A DNA stretch of 64,000 bases from UMGS1663 sp963558185. GTDB taxonomy: Bacteria > Bacillota > Clostridia > TANB77 > CAG-508. Positions 28,515 to 37,642 of this stretch are shown here, piece by piece. The DNA is taken from assembly GCA_963558185.1 (NCBI GenBank), contig CAUWFE010000006.1:1-64000 (forward strand), in the 5' to 3' direction. A program made the position numbers and the translations under genes. Within the stretch, counting starts at the first letter, position 1. Each line of letters begins with the position of its first letter. The notes beneath the pieces were generated by a model. That model saw only the letters and a list, made by a program, of their open reading frames with translations, made no database searches and was not told the origin of the DNA.

Positions 28515-31127
28515 TTATAAACCTCTTTGTTCTCTTATTAATTGATAATATTTTCTTGTATTTTCTTCTGCTGCTTTTTTATTCATACCGCTATTTACTA
28601 ATACATTTTCTAGTGCAACTCTTCTATTTTCAAATTTTTCGTTATCCCTTACTACGTCATCACTCATTTTACTACTTTCTTGTGATACACCAATTGCTAA
28701 ATTATGGGCAGCATTAGTTCTTTCTTCTTCTGAACTATATCTTTCTCTAAATTCTTCTGAATTTTTAATTTTATTTTCTATGCTTATTCCTTCTTTAATT
28801 CTGTCTAAATCAGTAACACCTGCATTGTAAAATGTTGATGCTTGTTTCATAACCTCATCTAATTCTTTTTTGTTTGTAATATTCATTTTTTGTCTGAAGA
28901 ATTCTCTGTTTTCTGTACTTCTAGCAAAATCTTTTGCTTGTTTTGCTAGCTTCTTCTGTTCCATTGCATCTTCATCTCCTGCACCTATACGAACATCTTC
29001 TACGAATGATGATACTCCTGATGCAGTGCTTCCTATCGCATTACCAGCCATATTTCCTACAGCATTTCCTAATGCATTAGTTGCCATAGCTGCACCAGCA
29101 AACATAGCTCCTGCATTTTTTCCACCAGATACAATAGTTCCTGCTGCTGCTACTGATGCCATTCCTGTACCAATAGCTGCTTTTGTACCTAATTTTGCTA
29201 CTTTTCCTAAACCTCTTAGTCCTGCTTTTCCAGCACTTGCTGCAATTCCTTTGGCTCCTCCTGCTGCTGTATATCTCTTTCCTGCTGCATACCTTATACC
29301 ATTAGCATATCTTCCCAATGTTCCTCTAACTCCTGTTATATTTCTTGGTTCTGGCTGCGCATTAGGAGTAAGCCTTTCTGGTCCTCCATCTACTACAACA
29401 TCAGCTGGGCTACCAGTTCCTCCACTTGTTCTTGTAGGAGATGGTGAATTAGCAGATGGTGGTACTAAAATTCCTGCTGAATTTGTTCTCCAATTACTCG
29501 TATCTGTACCAGCTATTATCGAAGGAGCTGTGCCATGATTTCCGCTTACTGTACTATCATTTGCTCCTGTTCCTGTAATTATTGCACTATTTCCACTTTC
29601 TCCTGAATTATCACTACTTCCTGTTCCTTCAAAGTTGTTTTGCATTAATGCATTTTTTCCTGCTTTTTTAGCATTTGGATCTTTCATTGGTTTATTAGTT
29701 TTATTATCTTGTGTTCTTATTTTTTGTGAATTTCCACTATTTGAAGAACTTTTACTATGATTTTTTCCGAACTTTCCAAAAGTATCTAACATTTTAGAAG
29801 CTACCATTCCTCCTGCAAATCCTCCTAATGAAGAATCTGTTTGTCCATTTCTAAAGTTAAACATTGCCTTCAATAATTTTTCTGCTGGCAATATAAACGC
29901 TAATGCTGCTAATGAATATAGCACATTGGTTGCTGCTAATTGAATTGCTGAACTTACTAATACTGTATATATCATTAAATGCAATGGTTGCAATAATGCA
30001 TTAAATATGTATTCTTTAAGCCACATCCCAAAAGCTTGTGCTTTTCCATCATTTGCTTTATCTATTGGATATGTCAATGCTACCATTGGTGCTATTAATG
30101 TTAAAAATGTCATATTTAATAACCTTTTTAGATATGTAAAAGTAAACATTGCGGTATATATAGTTAATGCCATATATACTACCATATAGATTAATTTTTT
30201 ACTTGCTGATTTGTATTGCTGTTGGAATCTTGCCGCACCAAGTAAAGATGTTGTAAATTCAAAGGTCTTATCTTCTTTTATTGATACACCATAATCCTCT
30301 AATGCATTATTTACACTTGAGTCTTCTGAACTGCCAGTTATCGTTGCTGGTGGTTCTTTAGTTAATTCTCCATCTGTTTCAACAACTTTTATTATTACCT
30401 CTTTTGTTCCATCACCCTGTGAAGTTGTTATCATCTCTGTAAATGCTTCTGTCATTCCTAATGTAAATGCCATAATGTAATGTAAGAAAAATACTAAACA
30501 TAGTGCTACTAACCAGTCCATTAGGCTTTGCTTATATTTTGCTTTTTCAGGATTGCTTGAACTTATTATCATTCTAATTGCTAAATATACGAGTACAGAT
30601 AATAAGCCTACTATAGCTAAATTTCTTAAAGCTGAATACCAACTAGCTACAATATCTCGTAATGTTTCTATTGAAGATCTACCTGTATCTGCTCCTAACA
30701 TAGTATCATCTGTTTCAGATTTAAAAAAGTTAATATCTAGTGCTGCAACTTTTCCTGAAAATATTTGTGCTGGTGTATATTCAATATTGGGTACTGTGTA
30801 TTCACCTTCAAATAAATCTTTTTTATCAAATATAATGGTTGCAAGTTGGTTCCTATCTTTTTCATCTGGTTCATGTGCTTCCTTCCACTCTTCTGTAATC
30901 TTGTCTTCAGGTATAACCACATCAGGGCTTCCACCTATCATTGCTAATTGCAATAAGTAATTTGCTCCATCAAATAATGTTGTAAATAGAAATGATATTG
31001 GTCTTACTACCCAGTCTATCATGTCATTTGCTTTACTATAATTTGGTACTATAAAGTTGAACAATAACAATATAATTAAGCCTACGATAATCTTTTGTGT
31101 TCTCTTTTTATTTGTAAAGATTTTCAC
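28515..31127 (-). CDS. VirB6/TrbL-like polytopic channel protein
   Basis: 870 aa. An N-terminal membrane or signal segment (about 12-32) precedes an external part, then several transmembrane helices between residues 150 and 430 (IVGLLSVLVYLAIRMII, LMDWLVALCLVFFLHYIMAF, LIYMVVYMALTIYTAMFTFTYL and more). A long Gly/Ser/Asn- and Ala-rich linker (430-730) and a charged helical tail with NMTNKKELDEVMKQASTFY follow. This is the plan of VirB6-like proteins of Gram-positive conjugation systems, the inner membrane channel. The start is a GTG after GGGGGG. It begins 13 bases past the VirB4 stop, so it is translated in the same operon. The tail could recruit ATPase or cytosolic partners. Confidence 0.8.
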   Translation of the reverse strand: MKIFTNKKRTQKIIVGLIILLLFNFIVPNYSKANDMIDWVVRPISFLFTTLFDGANYLLQLAMIGGSPDVVIPEDKITEEWKEAHEPDEKDRNQLATIIFDKKDLFEGEYTVPNIEYTPAQIFSGKVAALDINFFKSETDDTMLGADTGRSSIETLRDIVASWYSALRNLAIVGLLSVLVYLAIRMIISSSNPEKAKYKQSLMDWLVALCLVFFLHYIMAFTLGMTEAFTEMITTSQGDGTKEVIIKVVETDGELTKEPPATITGSSEDSSVNNALEDYGVSIKEDKTFEFTTSLLGAARFQQQYKSASKKLIYMVVYMALTIYTAMFTFTYLKRLLNMTFLTLIAPMVALTYPIDKANDGKAQAFGMWLKEYIFNALLQPLHLMIYTVLVSSAIQLAATNVLYSLAALAFILPAEKLLKAMFNFRNGQTDSSLGGFAGGMVASKMLDTFGKFGKNHSKSSSNSGNSQKIRTQDNKTNKPMKDPNAKKAGKNALMQNNFEGTGSSDNSGESGNSAIITGTGANDSTVSGNHGTAPSIIAGTDTSNWRTNSAGILVPPSANSPSPTRTSGGTGSPADVVVDGGPERLTPNAQPEPRNITGVRGTLGRYANGIRYAAGKRYTAAGGAKGIAASAGKAGLRGLGKVAKLGTKAAIGTGMASVAAAGTIVSGGKNAGAMFAGAAMATNALGNAVGNMAGNAIGSTASGVSSFVEDVRIGAGDEDAMEQKKLAKQAKDFARSTENREFFRQKMNITNKKELDEVMKQASTFYNAGVTDLDRIKEGISIENKIKNSEEFRERYSSEEERTNAAHNLAIGVSQESSKMSDDVVRDNEKFENRRVALENVLVNSGMNKKAAEENTRKYYQLIREQRGL

Positions 31128-31139
31128 TTCATTCCCCCC

Positions 31140-33119
31140 TTATTGTTCTTCTCTCCCTTTACGTAATTTTACTAATTTATTTAAGTTTGTTTCCATAAAT
31201 TCAAATTCTTTTGATGTAGGTTGAATTTGTAATATTGCTGTATCTCCACCTACTTTTAATAATCCTTCACCTTTAAAACATGTTGTTAAAAAGTTTGCTT
31301 CACCTTCGCTTAATTTAAATACTTCTTTTAAATATGCAATTTCTGATTTATCTTGTGCTAAGAATAATTTTGTATCTGAAGATGTTAATACTGCTTGTGC
31401 TTCTGGTTTTTCATAGAAGTCTTGGAATCTTTGAGATATAATTGCTAATGATACATTTCTTTTTCTTGCACGTCTTGCCATTGTATTTAAGAAGTCTACC
31501 GCTTCTGGATATGGTAATAGCATCCACGCTTCGTCTACTAGTACTCTTTTCTTTGAAGCTTTTTTTCTGTCTTCACTATTTTTCTTAACATATTTTTCCC
31601 ATATCCAAGATAGAAGAATTTGCTGTGCTAATGGTCTTGCAAATCTTTCCTCTAATTGTGAAATATCTAAGTTTATAAATAAAGAATCTCCTAATAAGTC
31701 AAATGTAGATTGTCCATCAAAATATGCCATTTGCCCATCATATTCTCTAATATATTGTTTCATAACTTTTAACAAATAACTATAATGGAATTTATAATCT
31801 GAATTTTGGTTTTCTTTTGCTTTTCTTTCTATTCTTTTATACCAAGATCCAATTGTTGGCATTAACTTTTTTTCTTTTCCTAACATATTTCCATATTCAT
31901 CTGGCTTACTTTCATACAAACTTGCTGGGTCACTTGTTATTTTTAAACTTGCATATTCCTCTGCTACTGATTCTGCAATAATTTGTTTTGTTAACTCGTT
32001 TACTTCTGTACTTCTTGTACTTCCCCTTGCCATAGTAAGTAAAGCTTGTGTTACGTCTTCTACTTTACTCTCAACATTTACAACAACTCTATCTCTACCT
32101 GTAATTTCATCTTTTACAATTTCTGATTCTACATCAAATAAATTTATAACTGTTTTAGATGTTGGACTTAATACTACATTAATTCCTCCTAAGCTCTCTG
32201 CAACTATACTATACTCACCTTCAGCATCTAAAGCTAAACTTTGTATTCCCATAAGTACTGCTGACCTTGATACTAATGTTTTCATAGTAACAGATTTACC
32301 AGCACCAGATTTAGCAAATATTACCATGTTATAATTTGTTAATGAACCATGAAAATTATCAAATAAAATCGGTACTCCTGTTTGCTTATTAAATCCTAAT
32401 GGAATTCCTGTTGGATGTCCTACTTCTGAAGTAGTAAATGGAAATACTGTTCCCATTGATCTACGATCAAATGTATGAGTTTTTTTCATTTTATCTGCCA
32501 TAAGTGGTAAATTTGATTTAAAAGCTTCTTCTTGCATTCCCCATGCACTTTTTACTCCAACTAAACTTTTTGACATTTCTGTTGCTAATAATTTTGTATA
32601 TCTATCTAAGTCTTCCAAACTGTATGCAAATAAAGTTGATACAATTGATGCTTCATATAATTTGTTGAAACCTGCTGAAATTTCATCTCTTAATTGTTCT
32701 GTTTCTGCTCTTTTTTGTGCTAAGTCACTTTCTCTGTTTATATTCCCTCTATCTGCTGCAACAATTCTTTCTGTTTCAATTTCATTTATAACTCTATTTA
32801 ATTCATTTTGAGACCTTGATTCTTGTATTGGATTAATGTATATTGAAGTATTAATATCTCCAAACATATACATATCTCTAAATAATTCTGGGAATGTACA
32901 CATTCTTGGTAATGATGATACAAAGAAACTTCTTGCATATCTTTTTACATTAGATACTATCTCTAAATGGTCTATATTGCTTGCGTCTATACCTGCTGGT
33001 GCAATTAATTCTTTAATTGTTTTTTTCTTTAATATTGTATATTCCCCTGGATTTGTGTAGTCGCTATTTTGCCTGCTTTGTAGTTCTTCTTTTTCTTGTC
33101 TTTTTTTCTTCCCCAACAT
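31140..33119 (-). CDS. VirB4/TraC-type secretion ATPase
   Basis: 659 aa. Residues about 60-240 correspond to the VirB4 N-terminal region. The C-terminal RecA-like ATPase has Walker A FAKSGAGKSVTMKT (near 270), Walker B RVLVDEAWMLL (near 528) and the sensor-like SLAIISQRFQDF. VirB4 powers substrate transfer and pilus assembly in type IV secretion. Part of the family's N-terminus appears to reside in the preceding gene, which it overlaps by 56 bases, so the two are coupled. GGAGG precedes the ATG. Motifs are intact. It is the most conserved member of the locus and the best marker that this is a genuine type IV system. Confidence 0.9.
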   Translation of the reverse strand: MLGKKKRQEKEELQSRQNSDYTNPGEYTILKKKTIKELIAPAGIDASNIDHLEIVSNVKRYARSFFVSSLPRMCTFPELFRDMYMFGDINTSIYINPIQESRSQNELNRVINEIETERIVAADRGNINRESDLAQKRAETEQLRDEISAGFNKLYEASIVSTLFAYSLEDLDRYTKLLATEMSKSLVGVKSAWGMQEEAFKSNLPLMADKMKKTHTFDRRSMGTVFPFTTSEVGHPTGIPLGFNKQTGVPILFDNFHGSLTNYNMVIFAKSGAGKSVTMKTLVSRSAVLMGIQSLALDAEGEYSIVAESLGGINVVLSPTSKTVINLFDVESEIVKDEITGRDRVVVNVESKVEDVTQALLTMARGSTRSTEVNELTKQIIAESVAEEYASLKITSDPASLYESKPDEYGNMLGKEKKLMPTIGSWYKRIERKAKENQNSDYKFHYSYLLKVMKQYIREYDGQMAYFDGQSTFDLLGDSLFINLDISQLEERFARPLAQQILLSWIWEKYVKKNSEDRKKASKKRVLVDEAWMLLPYPEAVDFLNTMARRARKRNVSLAIISQRFQDFYEKPEAQAVLTSSDTKLFLAQDKSEIAYLKEVFKLSEGEANFLTTCFKGEGLLKVGGDTAILQIQPTSKEFEFMETNLNKLVKLRKGREEQ

Positions 33120-34290
33120 TGTCTTTTGTTCCTCCTTCCTTTTCTTCTTTATCTATTTTCTCTATTGCACTTTGTGCAATATCTTCTCCTATCATAATTG
33201 CATTTTCTTGTAATATAGCTTTAGCAAGTCCACTTACTAAGTTATCCATATTGTTTCTTGCTTCTTCCATTTTTTGTTGTTTTTCTGATTTTGCTTCTAC
33301 TATTTTTTCATTTGCTTTTTGTATTGCTTTGTCTTCTATTTCTTGATTTAATAATTTTATTTTTTTATCTAATACATCTGGTGCTGTAGAATATAAATCT
33401 TCCATACCTGCTGCTATTGCCTTTTCTATTCCAAATACTTCTGCATCATCACGATTATATGCTACATATAGTAAATCAACTAATTCTATTGAAGATAATA
33501 TTCTTCCATTTACTTCACATGCACTTAAAGTTCTTATAATTGATTGTGCTCTTGTATACAATTCTGAAAAGGCTAAATTTTTCATTTCTTCCTTGTCAAA
33601 ATTATTTGCCCCTAACTCACTTGTATAATATGGAATTATTATATAATATTTTTTATTAAGCACATTTTTGTTTAAACTCATTTTTTCTGTGTTATATATA
33701 ACATCTTTTCCATATTCTACTAGGTTTGTTTGTTTTGTTAATTCAAAAAAGGCTCTTTGCATTTGTTCTTTTGTATATCTTCCTGATTTTTGCATATTTT
33801 CATAATTAATTTTTTGTTTTTCATAATTAGCTTCTAATGCTTTTACTTTCTCTCTGTATGTTTGAATACTGCTTTCTAAGTTAATTGTTCTTGTTTGAGT
33901 ATAAATTTGTACTGGATGTGAAAGTGTATTTAAAAATTGTATAAAACCATCTTCTACTGATACTTTTTCAGGTGCTGACATCAAGTCATAATTTATTCCT
34001 TGACATTCTACTACCATTATGTATTTTTCACCATTCATTTGACAAATCATATTGTCTTCTACTTTGTCAAATTCCATAAAGTCAAATATATTGTCAATAG
34101 AATATTCTTTTGCTACAACTTTTGTTTTGCTTTGTGAATCTTGATTCATATCTGATATTTTTTGTTCTTTTTTATCGTCTTTCTTCATTTTGCTATATAT
34201 ATATATCATTCCAAAAATTACTACTAAAAACATCATTATTCCAATAATAATAATAAGTAATATCGTTAAACTATTAATACTATCTACCAT
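33064..34290 (-). CDS. Membrane-anchored VirB4 N-terminal-like protein (TraC-like)
   Basis: 408 aa. One N-terminal helix (about 9-32) is followed by a domain similar to the amino-terminal part of VirB4/TraC proteins (FDFMEFDKVEDNMICQMNGEKYIMVVECQGINYDLMS..., QFLNTLSHPVQIYTQTRTINL). A coiled-coil insertion (about 140-190), a second globular part and a Lys/Arg-rich tail (KKTRKRRTTKQAK) follow. There is no Walker motif. The split between this protein and the ATPase behind it suggests a two-subunit VirB4, with this half fixed to the membrane. AAGGAGG precedes the ATG. It begins right after prgI. Confidence 0.75.
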   Translation of the reverse strand: MVDSINSLTILLIIIIGIMMFLVVIFGMIYIYSKMKKDDKKEQKISDMNQDSQSKTKVVAKEYSIDNIFDFMEFDKVEDNMICQMNGEKYIMVVECQGINYDLMSAPEKVSVEDGFIQFLNTLSHPVQIYTQTRTINLESSIQTYREKVKALEANYEKQKINYENMQKSGRYTKEQMQRAFFELTKQTNLVEYGKDVIYNTEKMSLNKNVLNKKYYIIIPYYTSELGANNFDKEEMKNLAFSELYTRAQSIIRTLSACEVNGRILSSIELVDLLYVAYNRDDAEVFGIEKAIAAGMEDLYSTAPDVLDKKIKLLNQEIEDKAIQKANEKIVEAKSEKQQKMEEARNNMDNLVSGLAKAILQENAIMIGEDIAQSAIEKIDKEEKEGGTKDNVGEEKKTRKRRTTKQAK

Positions 34291-34628
34291 CTTCTTTATC
34301 CTCCTTGTACAAATATACTCTTTTCTTTTTCATTTTAAATTTTATTGCTCTCATAATCACATCATCTATTTCTTCTCCTGCTGTAGTCTTTGTAAATTCT
34401 AAAAATGAAATATTTGGTACTTTAAAGGTTCCAATGGCAAATCCTATAAAAGCAAAAACGGCCATTAAAATTATTCCTACAATTCCTAATCCTACAAGAG
34501 AAAATATTAAATTAAATACAAATCCTATTAATGCTCCTACTCCTGTATATAATAAGCTTTTTGTAGTAAATATAAATAATATTCTTCCGCTCTCCCTTTG
34601 TATTTCTAGGTAAGTAATATGTTCCCAT
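34280..34628 (-). CDS. prgI: PrgI-family T4SS membrane protein, +1 frame change at CGG
   Basis: Small inner-membrane protein of the PrgI family that accompanies VirB4 and VirB6 in Gram-positive secretion loci. The true start is the ATG at 34628, which has a perfect AAAGGAGG site and encodes MGTYYLPRNTKGE, a family-like N-terminus. The next codon (34587-34589) is CGG; in that frame translation would end 24 codons later with an uncharacteristic sequence. Skipping the C gives GRILFIFTTKSLLYTGVGA, two membrane helices, and runs into the frame that ends at 34280 (FTKTTAGEEIDDVIMRAIKF). The fused product is about 115 aa. The alternative start at 34465 would delete the first helix. Confidence 0.75.
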
Positions 34629-34705
34629 ATGTTCCTCCTTTGTTTACTTATAAAATCTCTCTTTTATATTATAACAGAAAAGTCGATAAAATGTAACAAA
34701 AAAAC

Positions 34706-34734
34706 AAAAAAAAGTGCAATTTTCTGCACTTTTA
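34706..34734 (-). terminator. Terminator after the second VirB2-like gene
   Basis: AAAAGTGCA, six-base loop, TGCACTTTTTTTTG on the minus strand. It lies between the pilin-like gene and prgI, so it should keep pilin mRNA in excess over the rest of the locus. Confidence 0.8.
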
Positions 34735-34775
34735 ATATGTTTGTTATATTTCTGTAATACTATTGTAATATTTTA

Positions 34776-35177
34776 TTAAACATTTATACTTGTTGCTAAA
34801 TTGAATATTACATTTACTATTGTTGAAGCTGCAAAAATTAAGACTGCACCAATTATGTATGGTATCATTGTTTTCTTATATTCTGCTTTTTCTTGAGCAC
34901 TACCAGTCATGTATTTAATACCTAATATTAAAAGAATTACAACTGCTACAACAATACCTACTACTTGAATAATACCTACGATTTGTCCACCTAAGCTAGC
35001 TACTCCACTATCATTATTAATTTGTTCATTTGCAGCATCTTTTATATTTGTTATAACTCCAGTTACACCCCCTGATGTTGAAGCACTAGATCCACCTGCA
35101 AATGCAATATTGCTAAATGACATAACAAGCATTATTACTAATAATAAAGTAGTTATTATTTTCACACTTTTACTCAT
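34776..35177 (-). CDS. VirB2/TrbC-like pilin, copy 2
   Basis: 133 aa. A signal peptide (about 1-28, ending NIAFA) precedes a Gly/Ser-rich stretch and two hydrophobic helices (about 62-85 and 105-128). Between them lies LGIKYMTGSAQEKAEYKKTMIPYIIGA, which is nearly repeated in the neighbouring gene and typical of TrbC/VirB2 proteins in Gram-positive loci. Such proteins form the pilus or a membrane conduit. It has its own consensus promoter and a terminator behind it, which would give high expression. The ribosome site is AGGAGG. Confidence 0.75.
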   Translation of the reverse strand: MSKSVKIITTLLLVIMLVMSFSNIAFAGGSSASTSGGVTGVITNIKDAANEQINNDSGVASLGGQIVGIIQVVGIVVAVVILLILGIKYMTGSAQEKAEYKKTMIPYIIGAVLIFAASTIVNVIFNLATSINV

Positions 35178-35248
35178 TTTTTTCTCCTCCTTTATTTTTC
35201 TTATTTAAAACTCTCTTTTTTGAGAATATTAAAATCTATTTCTAATTA

Positions 35249-35277
35249 ATTATACTATACTTTTTTTATTTGTTCAA
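35249..35277 (-). promoter_or_regulatory. Sigma-A promoter of VirB2-like copy 2
   Basis: TTGAAC, 17-nt spacer, perfect TATAAT on the minus strand. It lies in the gap between the two pilin-like genes. Confidence 0.75.
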
Positions 35278-35295
35278 CATTTTTTGACTTTTTTT

Positions 35296-35766
35296 TTATT
35301 TTTCTGCTACTTGTTCTATTACAGTTTGTGATGTTGTGCTTAAATCATCTATTCCTTGTGTTAATACTAATACCAATTTCCAGATTCCGAATGCTCCAAA
35401 TAATACTATGCAACCTACTATAAATATCTTTACAGATTCTTTTACATTTGCTTTTTCTTCTACAGAACCTGTCATAAATTTTATTCCTAAATATGTTGAC
35501 CATATTACTGCTAATATTATTCCTACTATTAATAATGTATTATAAACTAAATCTGAAGCTTGTTTTAAGTTCTCTTCATTTATTGGTGAGTTACCTTTGC
35601 CATGATTTATAAAGTCATTTGCTCCAGACATAATGTCTTCTGGTGTAGTTGCTACTTTTATATTTTCATTTATTTTATATTCTCTTGCATATGCAAAATT
35701 TGAATGAATTACACTTATTATTATAGTTATTAAGATAATTATTCCTACTTTTTTTACTACATTCAT
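35296..35766 (-). CDS. VirB2/TrbC-like pilin, copy 1
   Basis: 156 aa. A signal peptide (about 1-27, ending NFAYA) precedes a polar external segment and two helices (about 75-95 and 110-132) separated by LGIKFMTGSVEEKANVKESVKIFI. This mirrors the second copy (LGIKYMTGS...EKA...K) but with a longer, different N-terminal region and a C-terminal extension. It is the first gene of the secretion locus, with a good promoter. The two copies may form a heteropolymer or serve at different stages. Confidence 0.72.
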   Translation of the reverse strand: MNVVKKVGIIILITIIISVIHSNFAYAREYKINENIKVATTPEDIMSGANDFINHGKGNSPINEENLKQASDLVYNTLLIVGIILAVIWSTYLGIKFMTGSVEEKANVKESVKIFIVGCIVLFGAFGIWKLVLVLTQGIDDLSTTSQTVIEQVAEK

Positions 35767-35797
35767 ACTTTATTCCTCCACATTTACTCTTATAACA

Positions 35798-35826
35798 ATT
35801 TTAGCATACCTATTTTAACATTTCAA
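35798..35826 (-). promoter_or_regulatory. Sigma-A promoter of the T4SS locus
   Basis: TTGAAA, 17-nt spacer, TAAAAT on the minus strand, about 30 bases upstream of VirB2-like copy 1. Confidence 0.65.
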
Positions 35827-35917
35827 TATGTTGCTGAATAAAAAATGAACTTGTATCTGTTAATTAATTCGTGGCAAAATTTTTACCTATAAATTTTCTT
35901 TAGTATAATATTCAGTA

Positions 35918-35951
35918 AAAAATTCATTGAAAAATCAATGAATTTTTTATA
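35918..35951 (-). terminator. Terminator of the Spo0E-like gene
   Basis: AAAAATTCATTGA, AAAA loop, TCAATGAATTTTTT: a bidirectional stem with T-tracts next to the stop at 35954. Confidence 0.8.
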
Positions 35952-35953
35952 AT

Positions 35954-36139
35954 CTATTTAATTAGAAAAGCATCATTTGAATAGCTTTTATTTTGTTCTT
36001 TTGAGTATTCATTCCTATAATATTGTGCTATTAATTCGTCCAATTCAACACTTATTTTATATGTTACACTATAATCTTCGCCATTTATTATACTATTATT
36101 TAGTCTTTCTCTTAATTTACAAATTTCATCTTCTAACAT
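35954..36139 (-). CDS. Spo0E-like aspartyl-phosphate phosphatase
   Basis: 61 aa. Two helices with the family pattern: an N-terminal MLEDEICKLRERLNNSI, then SVELDELIAQYYRNE, where the S-x-E-LDELI motif carries the conserved acidic residues of Spo0E phosphatases. These proteins remove the phosphate from Spo0A and delay sporulation, so the gene supports a spore-forming host. The ribosome site GGAG is well placed. It is monocistronic. Confidence 0.8.
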   Translation of the reverse strand: MLEDEICKLRERLNNSIINGEDYSVTYKISVELDELIAQYYRNEYSKEQNKSYSNDAFLIK

Positions 36140-36216
36140 ATAACCACTCTCCTTTTTTCGTGTGTTTTCTTTTGAACTATATTAAATATACCATATTTTT
36201 ACATTTTAGTCAATAA

Positions 36217-36241
36217 AAAAATGCCGATTTATCGGCATTTA
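36217..36241 (-). terminator. Terminator of the M16 peptidase operon
   Basis: AAATGCCGA, TAAA loop, TCGGCATTTTTTT on the minus strand, downstream of the stop at 36362. Confidence 0.85.
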
Positions 36242-36361
36242 ACACGTTTTTTTATCTTTCTTTTTTGGTGTTTTTTTCCATTTTTCGACACCATTATACA
36301 TTTATCGATTTTGTTGTATTTATTTCGACAAATTGCAACATTTTTCGTATATAATTTTTCA

Positions 36362-37633
36362 TTAATTTTTTGGTTTTATAACAGACATTATCATGTTTTT
36401 TTCGTTAAATATTTCATTTAATATTTTTTTTGCATATTCAATATTTACACTTTTAAACTGCTCGATATAGTCAAAAGTTTGTACTCCTTTCATCATATCT
36501 GATAAGAACATTCTTGCTATATTTCCTACACTATTATATTCTGATACATAATCACCATATACTTTTTTCTTAATTCTTAAAAAATATGCTTCATTCATAT
36601 CTTTTTTTATTTCCTCTATCTGTTTTACTAATTCTTCTTTCACTAATTCTGGATTTTTTGATTGTCCTGCTATTAAAACATGTGCATACTGGCTTGAAAA
36701 TTCATAATCTAAGTCAAAACTTGAAAAGATTAATTGTTTTTCATATAAATTCTTATATAATTTTGAACTTTTACCAGCTATCATGTTTAATAAAATTTCA
36801 ATTGCTATGTGTTTTTTTACTTGCTCTTCTGATTTATTCTCATCTTTAAATCCTATCATGAAAATTGGCTGACTTACTTCCATTTTCGCTTCTTTATATT
36901 TTTTATTTATTCCTTTTTCTTCTTTTGGATATATTCTTGTAATATTAGCTTGTGATGCTTTATCTACTAAATGACTTTTTATTTCTTCTAATATTTGTGT
37001 TACTTCAAAATCTCCACATACTACTAAAACCATATTTGATGGGTGGTAAAATGTATTATAGCAATCATATAGTACTTTTTTATCTATTTTACTAATAGAT
37101 TCTTGTGTTCCTGCAATATCTATTTTTATTGGATTTTTGTGATATAAGCAGTCCATTGCATTCATGTATAGTTTCCATGATGGCTCATCATCATACATTT
37201 TAATTTCTTGCCCTATTATTCCTCTTTCTTTTTCTATATTTTCTTCTGTAAAATATGGGTGTTGAACATAATCCATAAGTTCTGTTAATGCTTCATGAAA
37301 GTTATTTGTACATTCAAAAAGATATGCTGTATGGTCATTTGTTGTATATGCATTTGCATCTACTCCTAATGCCATTAAGACATCTAAACTATTTTTTCCA
37401 TTTTCTTGTTCAAACATTTTATGTTCTAAATAATGTGCTACTCCATCTGGTACTTGTATTTCTTCTCCTGTGGTTGGTACTATAAAATGATTATCAATTG
37501 AGCCAAATTTTGTGCCATATATCATGTATTTTTTATTTGTAGTATTTTTTGGAATTATTATTATTGTTAATCCATTTTGTAATTTTTCTATATATGCTTG
37601 TTCTTTTATTAAACTACTTTCTATTTTTTTCAT
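36362..37633 (-). CDS. M16 family zinc peptidase, catalytic subunit (YmfH-like)
   Basis: 423 aa with the inverted zinc motif HYLEH (near residue 68) and the downstream Glu within ENIEKERGIIGQEI, so it should be active. The two-lobed M16 fold spans the whole length. Such peptidases degrade or mature short peptides in a clam-shell chamber. It follows the second M16 gene by nine bases, as in the Bacillus ymfF-ymfH pair, where active and inactive halves work together. The ribosome site is GGAGG. Confidence 0.85.
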   Translation of the reverse strand: MKKIESSLIKEQAYIEKLQNGLTIIIIPKNTTNKKYMIYGTKFGSIDNHFIVPTTGEEIQVPDGVAHYLEHKMFEQENGKNSLDVLMALGVDANAYTTNDHTAYLFECTNNFHEALTELMDYVQHPYFTEENIEKERGIIGQEIKMYDDEPSWKLYMNAMDCLYHKNPIKIDIAGTQESISKIDKKVLYDCYNTFYHPSNMVLVVCGDFEVTQILEEIKSHLVDKASQANITRIYPKEEKGINKKYKEAKMEVSQPIFMIGFKDENKSEEQVKKHIAIEILLNMIAGKSSKLYKNLYEKQLIFSSFDLDYEFSSQYAHVLIAGQSKNPELVKEELVKQIEEIKKDMNEAYFLRIKKKVYGDYVSEYNSVGNIARMFLSDMMKGVQTFDYIEQFKSVNIEYAKKILNEIFNEKNMIMSVIKPKN

Positions 37634-37642
37634 TGTTTCCTC

